Assembly: GCA_017650505.1 (NCBI GenBank)
Contig: JAGCET010000001.1
Coordinates: forward strand, 1 to 64,000
Source of the DNA: Alphaproteobacteria bacterium
Lineage (GTDB): Bacteria > Pseudomonadota > Alphaproteobacteria > Rs-D84
Direction: 5' to 3'
DNA: 64,000 bases
Made by a program: the position numbers and the translations under genes. The notes beneath the pieces were generated by a model that worked only from the letters and a program-made list of their open reading frames with translations, was not told the origin of the DNA and did no database searches. Each line of letters opens with the position of its first letter. The first letter of the stretch is position 1. This document shows, piece by piece, positions 25,040-33,250 of this stretch.

Positions 25040-25274
25040 TTGGCGGAAAACAATCGCCACCATCCATCGGACAACAGTTGAAACCCAGTTCACCCATATC
25101 TTTATATTCTTCCCCCGGACAGCATCCGTGTATGTCGGGACTTGCGTTATCTTTGCATTCGTATTCTGATACCGTTGAAAATGTATAATATTTTATCATC
25201 ATATATGCCGTTGCAAATGAACAGACTATCGCGGTCAAAACACAGGCAATTATAATTTTATATACGGTTTTCAT
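25011..25274 (-). CDS. small anchored protein with the six-cysteine module
   Basis: 87 residues. A single N-terminal membrane segment (about 6-28) precedes a short spacer and a module with C, GCCPGEEYKDMG, NCCP, GGDC and PPIK. The module aligns with the C-terminus of the exported protein at 4016-4705 (GCCAGYKFKEV, QCCP, GDGDC, EPIK). Six cysteines in the order C-CC-CC-C suggest three disulfides outside the cytoplasm. The function is unknown. It is 18 bp downstream of the lpoA-like gene and may be co-transcribed with it. Confidence 0.7.
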   Translation of the reverse strand: MKTVYKIIIACVLTAIVCSFATAYMMIKYYTFSTVSEYECKDNASPDIHGCCPGEEYKDMGELGFNCCPMDGGDCFPPIKTNPIHAN

Positions 25275-25292
25275 ATTGTTTTTCCTTTTTTG

Positions 25293-26879
25293 TTATTCTG
25301 ATATTTCAACCGAATCGATATATGTGCGCCCAACCGTTTCCAGTGGCACAGATTGGTAATCGGATGCGGTAATAGATTCGTTATCTTGATTTTGCTCAAC
25401 AGTTGTTGTTGAAAAAACTTCTTTATCATTTTCGTCCGATTGTGACGTTGTACCATACGTCTTGGTGCGATATTTGCTGCGCAATCTGTCGGGGATTTTT
25501 ATATAATTTAACGGATTTATCCCCGACGTGGCCAAAGGCATTGGTTCAGCCGGTAAAATGCGATTTAAGTTTGTTGCGTAAATCGGTGTCATGAAATTTG
25601 TTTCGGCATTTTTTACCACGCTGACGGTGCCATCGCCGTTTAATCGGACTATATCCAATGCACGTTCGTTTGAACCATTAGATTTTAACCGGAACAGCCC
25701 GTTCATTCCGGTATATCCCGATGGTGATGTCAGGTATGTTCCCATATCGTTCGATGAATACAATGCCCCCATTGCCAATATTGCCGCATCGTACCCAATT
25801 GCCGCCATACGTGGGGCGTCTTGTCCGGTTGCACTTTCATATAATGTTGAAAATTGGTTTGAATATTCGGGCAGGTTTGCAAATTCGGCCCCCGTCATAG
25901 TTATATCTGATTTCATATCACTTTGTTGCCACATTGGTGTGCCATAGAATTTGGCATCGCGTGTACCCAATCCATAATACCGTAAAAATGATGCAATCGA
26001 CCGTGTGTCTTCACCCGACCCAAGGAATAATACAGAATCATATGGTAAATCGCCCAATGTATCGGTACGTTTCAGATTTTCCAGTTGTCTTATTACAGAT
26101 GACCGTTCGACGGCATTTAATTTTTCGTGATTCAATATTGCCGATAAAATTTCTTTGGCGCGTGTATTTGCGGCACTGCGCGCATCATACATTGCGGCCG
26201 ACATTGCCGCAGATTTAATGGATTCTGTATTGTGTTCATCATAGTAGAATATGCCAATGTTATTTATGTCGTATATTCCCGTAATGGATTGCGCCGCGCC
26301 GGCCATTGTTTGACCCGATGGAGTGTTAGGGGCAAATGTTATGAACCGTTTTGCACCGTATGTACGCATTTGCTTAATCAGCGATTCAATAGAATTTGTT
26401 GGCATAATTGACATACTGAACACGCCATCACCAACCGCAGATATATCAGATGTGAATGATAATGCAGGAATGTCGGAAGATTTACGGTCACGCAGTATTC
26501 GTGCGTTGTCGGCAAACAGTGGCCCGATAATTATTTCAGGATTGGACGCCAATGCGCGTTCGATTGCCGATTCGCCCACCGCAGTGTCATAGAAATTTAT
26601 TTCAAGTTCGTTTGGGGCAAATTGCATCGCGGCGATTTCTATGCCATTGCGAATCGATTGACCAACCGGTGCATTTTTCCCCGACGTTGGTAATAAGACA
26701 GCGATTCGGTGTGCGCCCGATGTGCCGTACATACCGGTGCTGAATCCGCCATATTGCATTGTGGCCGGCATAGATGTCGCGATATCTGATGAATCCGACC
26801 GCCATTTTCCGCCACCGCTGCACCCGGCAAACAGGGCGGTTATAGTCAATATTCCAAAAAGTCTTATAATAATATGCAT
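25293..26879 (-). CDS. LpoA-like penicillin-binding protein activator lipoprotein
   Basis: 528 residues from the ATG at 26879; ATGs at 26891 and 26933 are also in frame. The lipoprotein signal peptide ends LFAGC. The body has the periplasmic-binding-protein fold of the YraM/LpoA family: HRIAVLLPTSGKNAPVGQSI-type start (HRIAVLLPTSG), NPEIIIGPLF, SFTSD, and YDAAILAMGAL late. LpoA stimulates class A penicillin-binding proteins from the outer membrane. Divergent rsmI on the other side reproduces the yraM-yraL arrangement of E. coli, which supports the assignment. A proline-free Ser/Thr-rich tail ends the protein. Confidence 0.78.
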   Translation of the reverse strand: MHIIIRLFGILTITALFAGCSGGGKWRSDSSDIATSMPATMQYGGFSTGMYGTSGAHRIAVLLPTSGKNAPVGQSIRNGIEIAAMQFAPNELEINFYDTAVGESAIERALASNPEIIIGPLFADNARILRDRKSSDIPALSFTSDISAVGDGVFSMSIMPTNSIESLIKQMRTYGAKRFITFAPNTPSGQTMAGAAQSITGIYDINNIGIFYYDEHNTESIKSAAMSAAMYDARSAANTRAKEILSAILNHEKLNAVERSSVIRQLENLKRTDTLGDLPYDSVLFLGSGEDTRSIASFLRYYGLGTRDAKFYGTPMWQQSDMKSDITMTGAEFANLPEYSNQFSTLYESATGQDAPRMAAIGYDAAILAMGALYSSNDMGTYLTSPSGYTGMNGLFRLKSNGSNERALDIVRLNGDGTVSVVKNAETNFMTPIYATNLNRILPAEPMPLATSGINPLNYIKIPDRLRSKYRTKTYGTTSQSDENDKEVFSTTTVEQNQDNESITASDYQSVPLETVGRTYIDSVEISE

Positions 26880-26927
26880 TGAAAAATCCATTTTATTCTG
26901 TATTATTTTACTACAAAGGATGAATAA

Positions 26928-27725
26928 ATGCAAACGGGTCTGTACATTGTTGGAACGCCAATCGGAAATTTGTCTGATATGTCGCCACGGGCGATTGATG
27001 TTTTAAAGAATGTTGATTTGATTGCCGCCGAAGATACGCGTGTTTTTGGCAAGATTGCAACGCACTTTGATATAAAAACGCGTCGTATTTCGTGCCATGA
27101 ACATAACGAATGTGATGTTATTGATGGACTGATAGAACGGGTTCGGGCGGGCGAATCGGTCGCAATAGTGTCTGATGCCGGAATGCCGGGAATCAGTGAT
27201 CCGGGATTTCGCGCGGTGCGTGCCGCACGTGATGCGGGGGTGCCGGTGTTTGTTGTACCGGGGCCAACGGCGGTCGTTTCTGGGTTGGTGTTAAGTGGTT
27301 TCCCAACCGACCGGTTTACTTTCTGTGGTTTCTTTGATGAAAAAAAACTACGTATGGACAACCATATTCGGCATACTATTGTATATTATGAAAGTCCGAA
27401 TCGGGTTAAATCGACTATTGCGGCAATTGCGCGCGTGATGCCGGAACGTAAAATTGCGATTGTGCGTGAAATAACAAAGATTCATGAAGAAACAATTATT
27501 GGCTATCCGGCGGATTTAGTGAATATCGACCCACCACGTGGCGAAATTGTTATTGTTGTTGCACCGGCCCCGGAACATAAAATGTCGGACAGTGAAATAA
27601 GCGAAATTGTGAATAACGTTGTTGCGACGTCTACGAAAAGTGCAGCCGCAGATTTGGCGGCACGTGCCGGAATTTCAAAAAAGGAAGCGTATCGGCGTAT
27701 ATTAAAAGATGGGGGTGAAAAATGA
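26928..27725 (+). CDS. rsmI: 16S rRNA (cytidine(1402)-2'-O)-methyltransferase
   Basis: 265 residues. Motifs: YIVGTPIGNLSDMSPRA at the N-terminus, AAEDTR, SDAGMPGISDPG, VPGPTAVVSGLVLSG and YESPNR, all diagnostic for the RsmI branch of the tetrapyrrole-methylase fold. It methylates C1402 in the decoding centre. A C-terminal tail (KEAYRRILKDGG) shows the RsmI helix. It overlaps engB by 4 bp and is divergent from the lpoA-like gene. Confidence 0.95.
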   Translation: MQTGLYIVGTPIGNLSDMSPRAIDVLKNVDLIAAEDTRVFGKIATHFDIKTRRISCHEHNECDVIDGLIERVRAGESVAIVSDAGMPGISDPGFRAVRAARDAGVPVFVVPGPTAVVSGLVLSGFPTDRFTFCGFFDEKKLRMDNHIRHTIVYYESPNRVKSTIAAIARVMPERKIAIVREITKIHEETIIGYPADLVNIDPPRGEIVIVVAPAPEHKMSDSEISEIVNNVVATSTKSAAADLAARAGISKKEAYRRILKDGGEK

Positions 27726-28276
27726 TAAGGTTTGTTGGTGGTTTTGAAAAAGTCTGTGATTTGCCGCAAACACAATTTCCCGAATATGCATTTGCCGGAC
27801 GCAGTAATGTTGGAAAGTCTTCGTTGATAAATGCGGTTCTTGGTGCGATGGTGGCGCGTACGTCAAATATGCCGGGCCGTACCCAGACGTTGAATATGTT
27901 TAATGTTGATGACCGGATTGTAATTATGGATTTGCCGGGGTATGGATATGCGCGTGTTTCACGGGCCAGGGCGGATGAATGGTTGTTGCGATTCCAAGAA
28001 TATATTATGACACGTCGTCAATTGAAACGATTGTTTGTTTTAATAGATTCGCGTATTGGCCCGAAACAATCTGATTTAGATTTGATGAATTTTTGTGATG
28101 TAAACGGGATTTTGTATCAAGTTGTTTATACCAAAAAAGATAAACGTGTGCGTGATTCAACTCAGGTTGAAATTTGTGCCGATTCGCATCCGGCGATGAT
28201 CGATGATGTTTTGGAAACTTCGGCCGAAAAGAAATATGGAATTGATAAGTTAAGGGCTATAATTGGGGTTAAATAA
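27722..28276 (+). CDS. engB: ribosome biogenesis GTP-binding protein EngB (YsxC/YihA)
   Basis: 184 residues, typical. G1 AGRSNVGKSS, G3 DLPGYG, G4 TKKD and G5 TSAEK are all present, and G2 lies in RTQTLN. It takes part in large-subunit assembly. The ATGA overlap with rsmI and the 14-bp overlap with addB suggest a three-gene operon. Confidence 0.95.
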   Translation: MIRFVGGFEKVCDLPQTQFPEYAFAGRSNVGKSSLINAVLGAMVARTSNMPGRTQTLNMFNVDDRIVIMDLPGYGYARVSRARADEWLLRFQEYIMTRRQLKRLFVLIDSRIGPKQSDLDLMNFCDVNGILYQVVYTKKDKRVRDSTQVEICADSHPAMIDDVLETSAEKKYGIDKLRAIIGVK

Positions 28277-30776
28277 TAATATCTTTTGTGCTTCAAATCC
28301 GGCAAAGATTCTGGATGCGCTGTGGCGTATAATGGTTGAATCGGACGTCGATATTCAAAATATGCTGATATTTCTGCCAAGTCGTCGTGCGGTTCGTACG
28401 GTTGAAAGAATGATTGTTGAAAAAATCGGGCACGCTGCGATATTGCCACGCTTGGTTTCGTTGGGTGAAGGTATTGATGATGAATCCGATGATGATATTG
28501 TTGCTGTATCTGATTTAGAACGCGTTGTTGCGATGACATACATATTGACCGGCGTGCCGGGTGTTGGTGGAATTTCGGCCGCAATACCAATTGCGCGTAC
28601 ATTGGTGACAATGCAAGATTATTTGGAAAACAGCGGTATAGATATATCCAGTGTTGATTGGAATAATTTGGTTGATGCACGCTATGCGGCGCATTTCCGT
28701 GATAAAGCGCAAATATTATCCATAATATCGCAAGTGTCATATAAAATTTTTTTGGGCCAACCAAGTGAAACCAAGGTCAGGAATTCTGCTGTATACGCGT
28801 GGTGCGATTATGTGAAAAAAATGCCGGTTGATAATTCTTTGATAATTGTCTGTGGTTCAACGGCCAGTGTTCCAACAACGCGTGATTTGATGTCAGAAAT
28901 TGCAAAATTACCGAATGGTCGAATTATTCTGTCGGGCAAGATTTCCGGACGTACGGCAGATTTTGAATTAGATACCAATCCATATAATTCAGAATATAAA
29001 TTTTTGTCGGGTATTGGGTTGTCGGTTGATGATGTGCGGGTTATAGATGTCGGATTGTCGTGTATTGATTTTATGAATGCCGCATTTTCCAATGTATACA
29101 GCGATTTTTCAAACTGTGATTTATCGAATTGTCATTTGATAGAAACATCTCGTGAATCAGAAGAAGCATCCGTGGTTGCAGAATTGGCGGTTCGTGCAGT
29201 AGATGCCAAGAAAACGGTTTTAGTCATTACACCCGATGCCGCCGGAAATCAAAGGTTGCAATCGGAATTTATGCGACGTGGAATAGTTGCAGATTTTTCG
29301 GGTGGAACTTTGGGAACATCCACACCGGCGGGGCGTGCAATTTTAAATCTGTTTGATGATTGGATTGAAAATAATTCGGGTGATTTTTCGGAAATATACG
29401 CTTCCGAGCAGTTTGATTTATTTAATGCGGTGTCGGAGATTGTTGAGAAATATCACGATATTTTTGTTCCACAATTTATTGATGATGATAATGCATCGAT
29501 TCAGGTTTGGGTTGCAATAAAGAAATTGTCCGAATGTCTGAATGTCCAAAAAATTCGTGTAAATTTATCGGATGCGCGTGCATTTATCGCGGATGCTTTA
29601 TCGGGGGTGCGTGTGCGTGGCGTAATGAATGATTCTGCGTCTGTTGTTGTTTTGGGAACAATCGAATCGCGTATGCAAACCGCAGATGTTGTAATATTGA
29701 CCGGGTTAAATGAAGGTATGTTTCCGGCATTGGGATATGAAAATCCGTGGTTGCCACGTAAAATTGCCAATGAAATCGGGTTGCCGTCACCGAATCATAA
29801 AGTGTCACTGATGGCATTGGACTTTATGAATTTATCGTGTGGTCCGTGTGTGTATTGGACGCGCAGTCGGGTGTCCGGCGGAACTGTGACCCAAGAATCG
29901 CGATTTTTATCACGCGTAAAGGTGGCGCGTGGAACGTTTGACGCGGAAAGTGCGACCGAAGTTTTGAATTCGGTGCGTGCGCGCGATTCGGTGGATTTTT
30001 GTTCGTTGGATTATTCGGACCCCGTTCCACCCGCCGATTGGTCGAATGTGTACGTGACAGAGTTGGAATTGTTGATACATAATCCGTATGCGTTCTATGT
30101 GCGACATATATTGCGATTGCGGGTGTTGGATGATTATTGGGTTGGGCCCGATGCGCGTGATTTTGGTAATCTTGTGCACGGTGTTTTAGAAAATGAGCAC
30201 GCGGGTGTATCAGAGATGGATTTAATTGCACAAATGGATGCACGTGCGGCCGATATATTGGGGCGAAACAGTTTGTTGTTTCATTTCTGGCACAGGCGAT
30301 TTGTTGAAATTGCCCCGGTTGCGGTTCGTATGTTAAATGCGACTTCATCGGCCAAGACCGAGGTCGAAGGTCGGATTCAAATTGCGGGGCGTACCGTATG
30401 TGCGCGTGCAGATCGAATATGGGATAACGGTGTGTTGGATATAAAAACGGGTGCGGCACCGTCGCGGTCGCAATTGGTGAATGGTAATATGCCACAATTA
30501 CCGTTAGAGGCGCTGATGTTAAAAAGTGGCGGATTTGCGATGTATAGCGCCTGTGAAAATCCAATTATACAATTTCTGCAATTGCGTTCGGGCGATGCGC
30601 GCATAATCGAATATGATATGGATACAACCGCAGATATGATGCGCGCGGCCAATGATAAAATTGTTGAACTGTTTAATATGTATTCGGCTGGTGGTATGCC
30701 GTATAAATACCTGCGCACGGGTGATGCAAAGTATAAAATATATGATGATTTTGCGCGCGCCGACGAACGTGACTAA
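28263..30776 (+). CDS. addB: AddB-type double-strand break repair nuclease subunit
   Basis: 837 residues, shorter than the usual 950-1050. The N-terminus LIFLPSRRAVRTVERMI matches the alphaproteobacterial AddB start, and the middle contains ILTGLNEGMFPALGY. The C-terminus has the RecB-like nuclease core: CARADRIWDNGVLDIKTG, with the D..K pair, then PQLPLEALML. The start is a TTG at 28263 that overlaps engB. addA is normally adjacent but is not here: the next gene is xth on the opposite strand, with a 4-bp overlap of stops. The partner must lie elsewhere if the complex is functional. Confidence 0.85.
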   Translation: MGLNNNIFCASNPAKILDALWRIMVESDVDIQNMLIFLPSRRAVRTVERMIVEKIGHAAILPRLVSLGEGIDDESDDDIVAVSDLERVVAMTYILTGVPGVGGISAAIPIARTLVTMQDYLENSGIDISSVDWNNLVDARYAAHFRDKAQILSIISQVSYKIFLGQPSETKVRNSAVYAWCDYVKKMPVDNSLIIVCGSTASVPTTRDLMSEIAKLPNGRIILSGKISGRTADFELDTNPYNSEYKFLSGIGLSVDDVRVIDVGLSCIDFMNAAFSNVYSDFSNCDLSNCHLIETSRESEEASVVAELAVRAVDAKKTVLVITPDAAGNQRLQSEFMRRGIVADFSGGTLGTSTPAGRAILNLFDDWIENNSGDFSEIYASEQFDLFNAVSEIVEKYHDIFVPQFIDDDNASIQVWVAIKKLSECLNVQKIRVNLSDARAFIADALSGVRVRGVMNDSASVVVLGTIESRMQTADVVILTGLNEGMFPALGYENPWLPRKIANEIGLPSPNHKVSLMALDFMNLSCGPCVYWTRSRVSGGTVTQESRFLSRVKVARGTFDAESATEVLNSVRARDSVDFCSLDYSDPVPPADWSNVYVTELELLIHNPYAFYVRHILRLRVLDDYWVGPDARDFGNLVHGVLENEHAGVSEMDLIAQMDARAADILGRNSLLFHFWHRRFVEIAPVAVRMLNATSSAKTEVEGRIQIAGRTVCARADRIWDNGVLDIKTGAAPSRSQLVNGNMPQLPLEALMLKSGGFAMYSACENPIIQFLQLRSGDARIIEYDMDTTADMMRAANDKIVELFNMYSAGGMPYKYLRTGDAKYKIYDDFARADERD

Positions 30777-31540
30777 TCCAATTTTATCATAAGACCACAA
30801 TGGTCGGTTGATTTGTTTGCTGTGCGTGGGCAAATGTCTATTTCGCATGCCCTAACCATTTTTGCCGCGGTATGATTTACCAAGAAATAATCAAGGCGCA
30901 AACCGTTATTATGTTTAAGACTGTTTTGGCGATAACTGAACCATGTATAGCCAATATCATCGGTATGCATTTCATGCCATACGTCCATCCATCCGGCATC
31001 TAACCAAGTCTGCATAATTTCGCGTGCGGCGGGTGCCGAAATACTGGAACCGATATAGTTTTTTGGATTCCAAACATCGCGATCCAAAATTGCAACGTTG
31101 AAATCGCCGCCGATTATCACCGGTTCTTCGGAATTTATATATTGTGAGATATAGTCAGAAAATGCCCGCATCCATTCCAATTTGTATTGAAATTTTGGTG
31201 AATCTTCGGCTTCGCCATTTGGCATATATACGTTTATTACGCGCACACGTCCGTCAATTACCGTTTCCAAAAATCGCGCATTGGGGTCCGGATAGTTTGG
31301 CATACCGCGGATTGTATCTTCGATAGAAAATTTTGAAAAAGTCGCGACACCGTTCCAACTTTTTTGGCCAAAAACCTTGATATTATATCCGTATTCTTCG
31401 AAAATGTTGTGCGGAAAAGCCGCTGTTTCGACCTTTAATTCTTGGACCAATATGATGTCGTATTCGCCCGCCCGCAGAATTTCAATAAAAGATTCAATGT
31501 GGGCGCGTATAGAATTTATATTTAATGTCAGAATTTTCAT
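30773..31540 (-). CDS. xth: exodeoxyribonuclease III
   Basis: 255 residues from the ATG at 31540 (AAGGAA upstream). Exonuclease III motifs: LTLNINSIRA, VQELK with metal-binding Glu, GGDFNVAILDRDVWNPK, and a C-terminal STDHCGL with the catalytic Asp-His. It removes 3' blocks and incises abasic sites. It is convergent with addB, divergent from the acyl-CoA ligase. Confidence 0.92.
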   Translation of the reverse strand: MKILTLNINSIRAHIESFIEILRAGEYDIILVQELKVETAAFPHNIFEEYGYNIKVFGQKSWNGVATFSKFSIEDTIRGMPNYPDPNARFLETVIDGRVRVINVYMPNGEAEDSPKFQYKLEWMRAFSDYISQYINSEEPVIIGGDFNVAILDRDVWNPKNYIGSSISAPAAREIMQTWLDAGWMDVWHEMHTDDIGYTWFSYRQNSLKHNNGLRLDYFLVNHTAAKMVRACEIDICPRTANKSTDHCGLMIKLD

Positions 31541-31608
31541 ATTTGCAATATTTCCTTTTATGAATATAATATACATTGTATTGTACAATTACAACAAGGA
31601 TTTTTGTT

Positions 31609-33189
31609 ATGAATATGTTTCAGTTTTTGGAAGGCGCCGTCAAGAAATGGCCGGACAAGTTATACCTAGTGCGGGAAAGCGTTTCTTTTGCAGATTTTAT
31701 GCATAAAATAAAATGTCGTGCCGCGACTTTGCATGAAAACGGTGTGCGCGCGGGCGATGTTGTTGGTATTTTGTCGCATAATATTCCGGCATTTCCGATT
31801 ACTTTGTTTGCAATATGGTATTTGGGTGGCAGTGTTTTGTTGTTGGATACAAATTTGACCCCGTTCGAGTATGATAATATGGCCGCAATTACGGGATGTA
31901 AATTTGTCTGTGCGGAAAAATCGTTCTTTTACAAAACGGATAAGTTTACCTTCTTTGATATAACTGCCGAAGATGGTGAAGAAAACAAAAAACTGAAACC
32001 CGCAAAGTTAAAAGATTCTGATGTTGCGACATTGTCGTTTACTTCGGGGTCAACCGGCACGCCAAAGGTTGTACCACTGACGCATTATAATTTGGTGGAA
32101 TGTGCGAATTCATTGCTGGATATGCAGGAATGGTTCGAAGTCGGCGATGTTATGTATGGGTTCTTGCCGATGTATCATATTTTCGGGTTTGCGGTGGAAA
32201 TTTTGGCGACATTGCAATATGGTGCCGGGGTTTTGTTGCAACCAAATGTGAATCCTAAAGAATTCTTGGCGGATTTCAAGAAATATCGCCCGCATGTAAT
32301 TCCGGCGGTACCAAGATTGTTCGAGGTCTTCCGTAATAAAATCATAGATAGCATTAAATCGCAACACAAATGGGTTATGTTTAACTTTTTGGTAAAGAAT
32401 GCCGGGTGGCTTAAGAAAATTGGGTTGGGCCGGTTGGTTGATATGTCGCGGAAACCGGTGTTAGAGGTGTTTGGTGGACGTGTAAAGTTGCTGATTGCCG
32501 GTGGTGCCGCGACTAAACCAGAAATAGAAACATTCTTTACATCGCTTGGGCTTGGGTTTATCCAGGGATTTGGTATGACCGAAACGGTCGGACCAATTTG
32601 TATTTCTAAACCGTGTCGCGGACGTGTGCCGTTTGCATTTGGTGGTCCGACAACAAATAACGAAGTTGAAATTCGTGATAAAAATGAAGACGGTGTCGGA
32701 ATTTTGTGGGTTCGTGGGCACCAGGTTTTCGGTGGATATATGAATAACGACGATATGAATCGCCAGGTTTTTGATGAACGTGGGTTCTTTAACACCGGGG
32801 ATATGGTGTCGATGGATAAAAATGGTGAATTGCACTTTGCCGGGCGTAAAAAACAGGTGATTGTTTTGGACAGTGGCAAGAATGTTTATCCCGATGAATT
32901 GGAGGGGTTGTTTATCACGATTCCGGGTGTGAAAAATGTTGCGGTGTTTGAACATCGTGTCAAAGATAAAACCGTTGCATACGGCGTGTTTAGTGTCGCG
33001 GAAGATATGACAATGGAAAAACTGGGTGCGGCGATTGCCGCGGCAAATAAAAAGGTCGCTTCGTACAAATGGGTGACGCACTATGCAATGACGACCGAAG
33101 ATTTACCGACGACTAGTACGCAAAAGGTCAAACACCACGTCGTGCGGCAGAACCTTATTGATGGTAAATATCCGATAAGGAAAGAGTGA
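31609..33189 (+). CDS. AMP-dependent acyl-CoA synthetase/ligase
   Basis: 526 residues from the ATG at 31609 (CAAGGA upstream); the longer frame start at 31576 lacks a site. The AMP-binding domain is complete: TSGSTGTPKVVP (P-loop), GFGMTETVGP, and NTGDMVSMDKNGELHFAGRKK cut here as TGDMVSMDKNGELHFAGRKK, then the C-terminal lysine motif near TSTQKVK. It activates a carboxylate to acyl-AMP and then acyl-CoA. The length suggests a medium- to long-chain fatty acid or similar substrate, but no partner genes are nearby. Confidence 0.85.
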   Translation: MNMFQFLEGAVKKWPDKLYLVRESVSFADFMHKIKCRAATLHENGVRAGDVVGILSHNIPAFPITLFAIWYLGGSVLLLDTNLTPFEYDNMAAITGCKFVCAEKSFFYKTDKFTFFDITAEDGEENKKLKPAKLKDSDVATLSFTSGSTGTPKVVPLTHYNLVECANSLLDMQEWFEVGDVMYGFLPMYHIFGFAVEILATLQYGAGVLLQPNVNPKEFLADFKKYRPHVIPAVPRLFEVFRNKIIDSIKSQHKWVMFNFLVKNAGWLKKIGLGRLVDMSRKPVLEVFGGRVKLLIAGGAATKPEIETFFTSLGLGFIQGFGMTETVGPICISKPCRGRVPFAFGGPTTNNEVEIRDKNEDGVGILWVRGHQVFGGYMNNDDMNRQVFDERGFFNTGDMVSMDKNGELHFAGRKKQVIVLDSGKNVYPDELEGLFITIPGVKNVAVFEHRVKDKTVAYGVFSVAEDMTMEKLGAAIAAANKKVASYKWVTHYAMTTEDLPTTSTQKVKHHVVRQNLIDGKYPIRKE

Positions 33190-33246
33190 TAGTGGTTAGT
33201 GTTAGTGCGGGGCGAATGCCCAGTGTTTTTTATAACTAATCACTAA
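33190..33246. repeat. AGTGRTT heptamer repeat with internal hairpin
   Basis: AGTGGTT, AGTGTT, AGTG on the left and the inverted ACTAATC, ACTAATT on the right. Between them GGGC-GAAT-GCCC is followed by TTTTTT, which can terminate transcription of the ligase. It lies between convergent genes. Confidence 0.8.
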
Positions 33247-33250
33247 TTAC

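Noticed and set aside
25293..26933. Start of the lpoA-like gene at 26933
   Set aside because: The additional N-terminal residues have no ribosome-binding site and would bury the lipoprotein signal peptide, which starts naturally at 26879.
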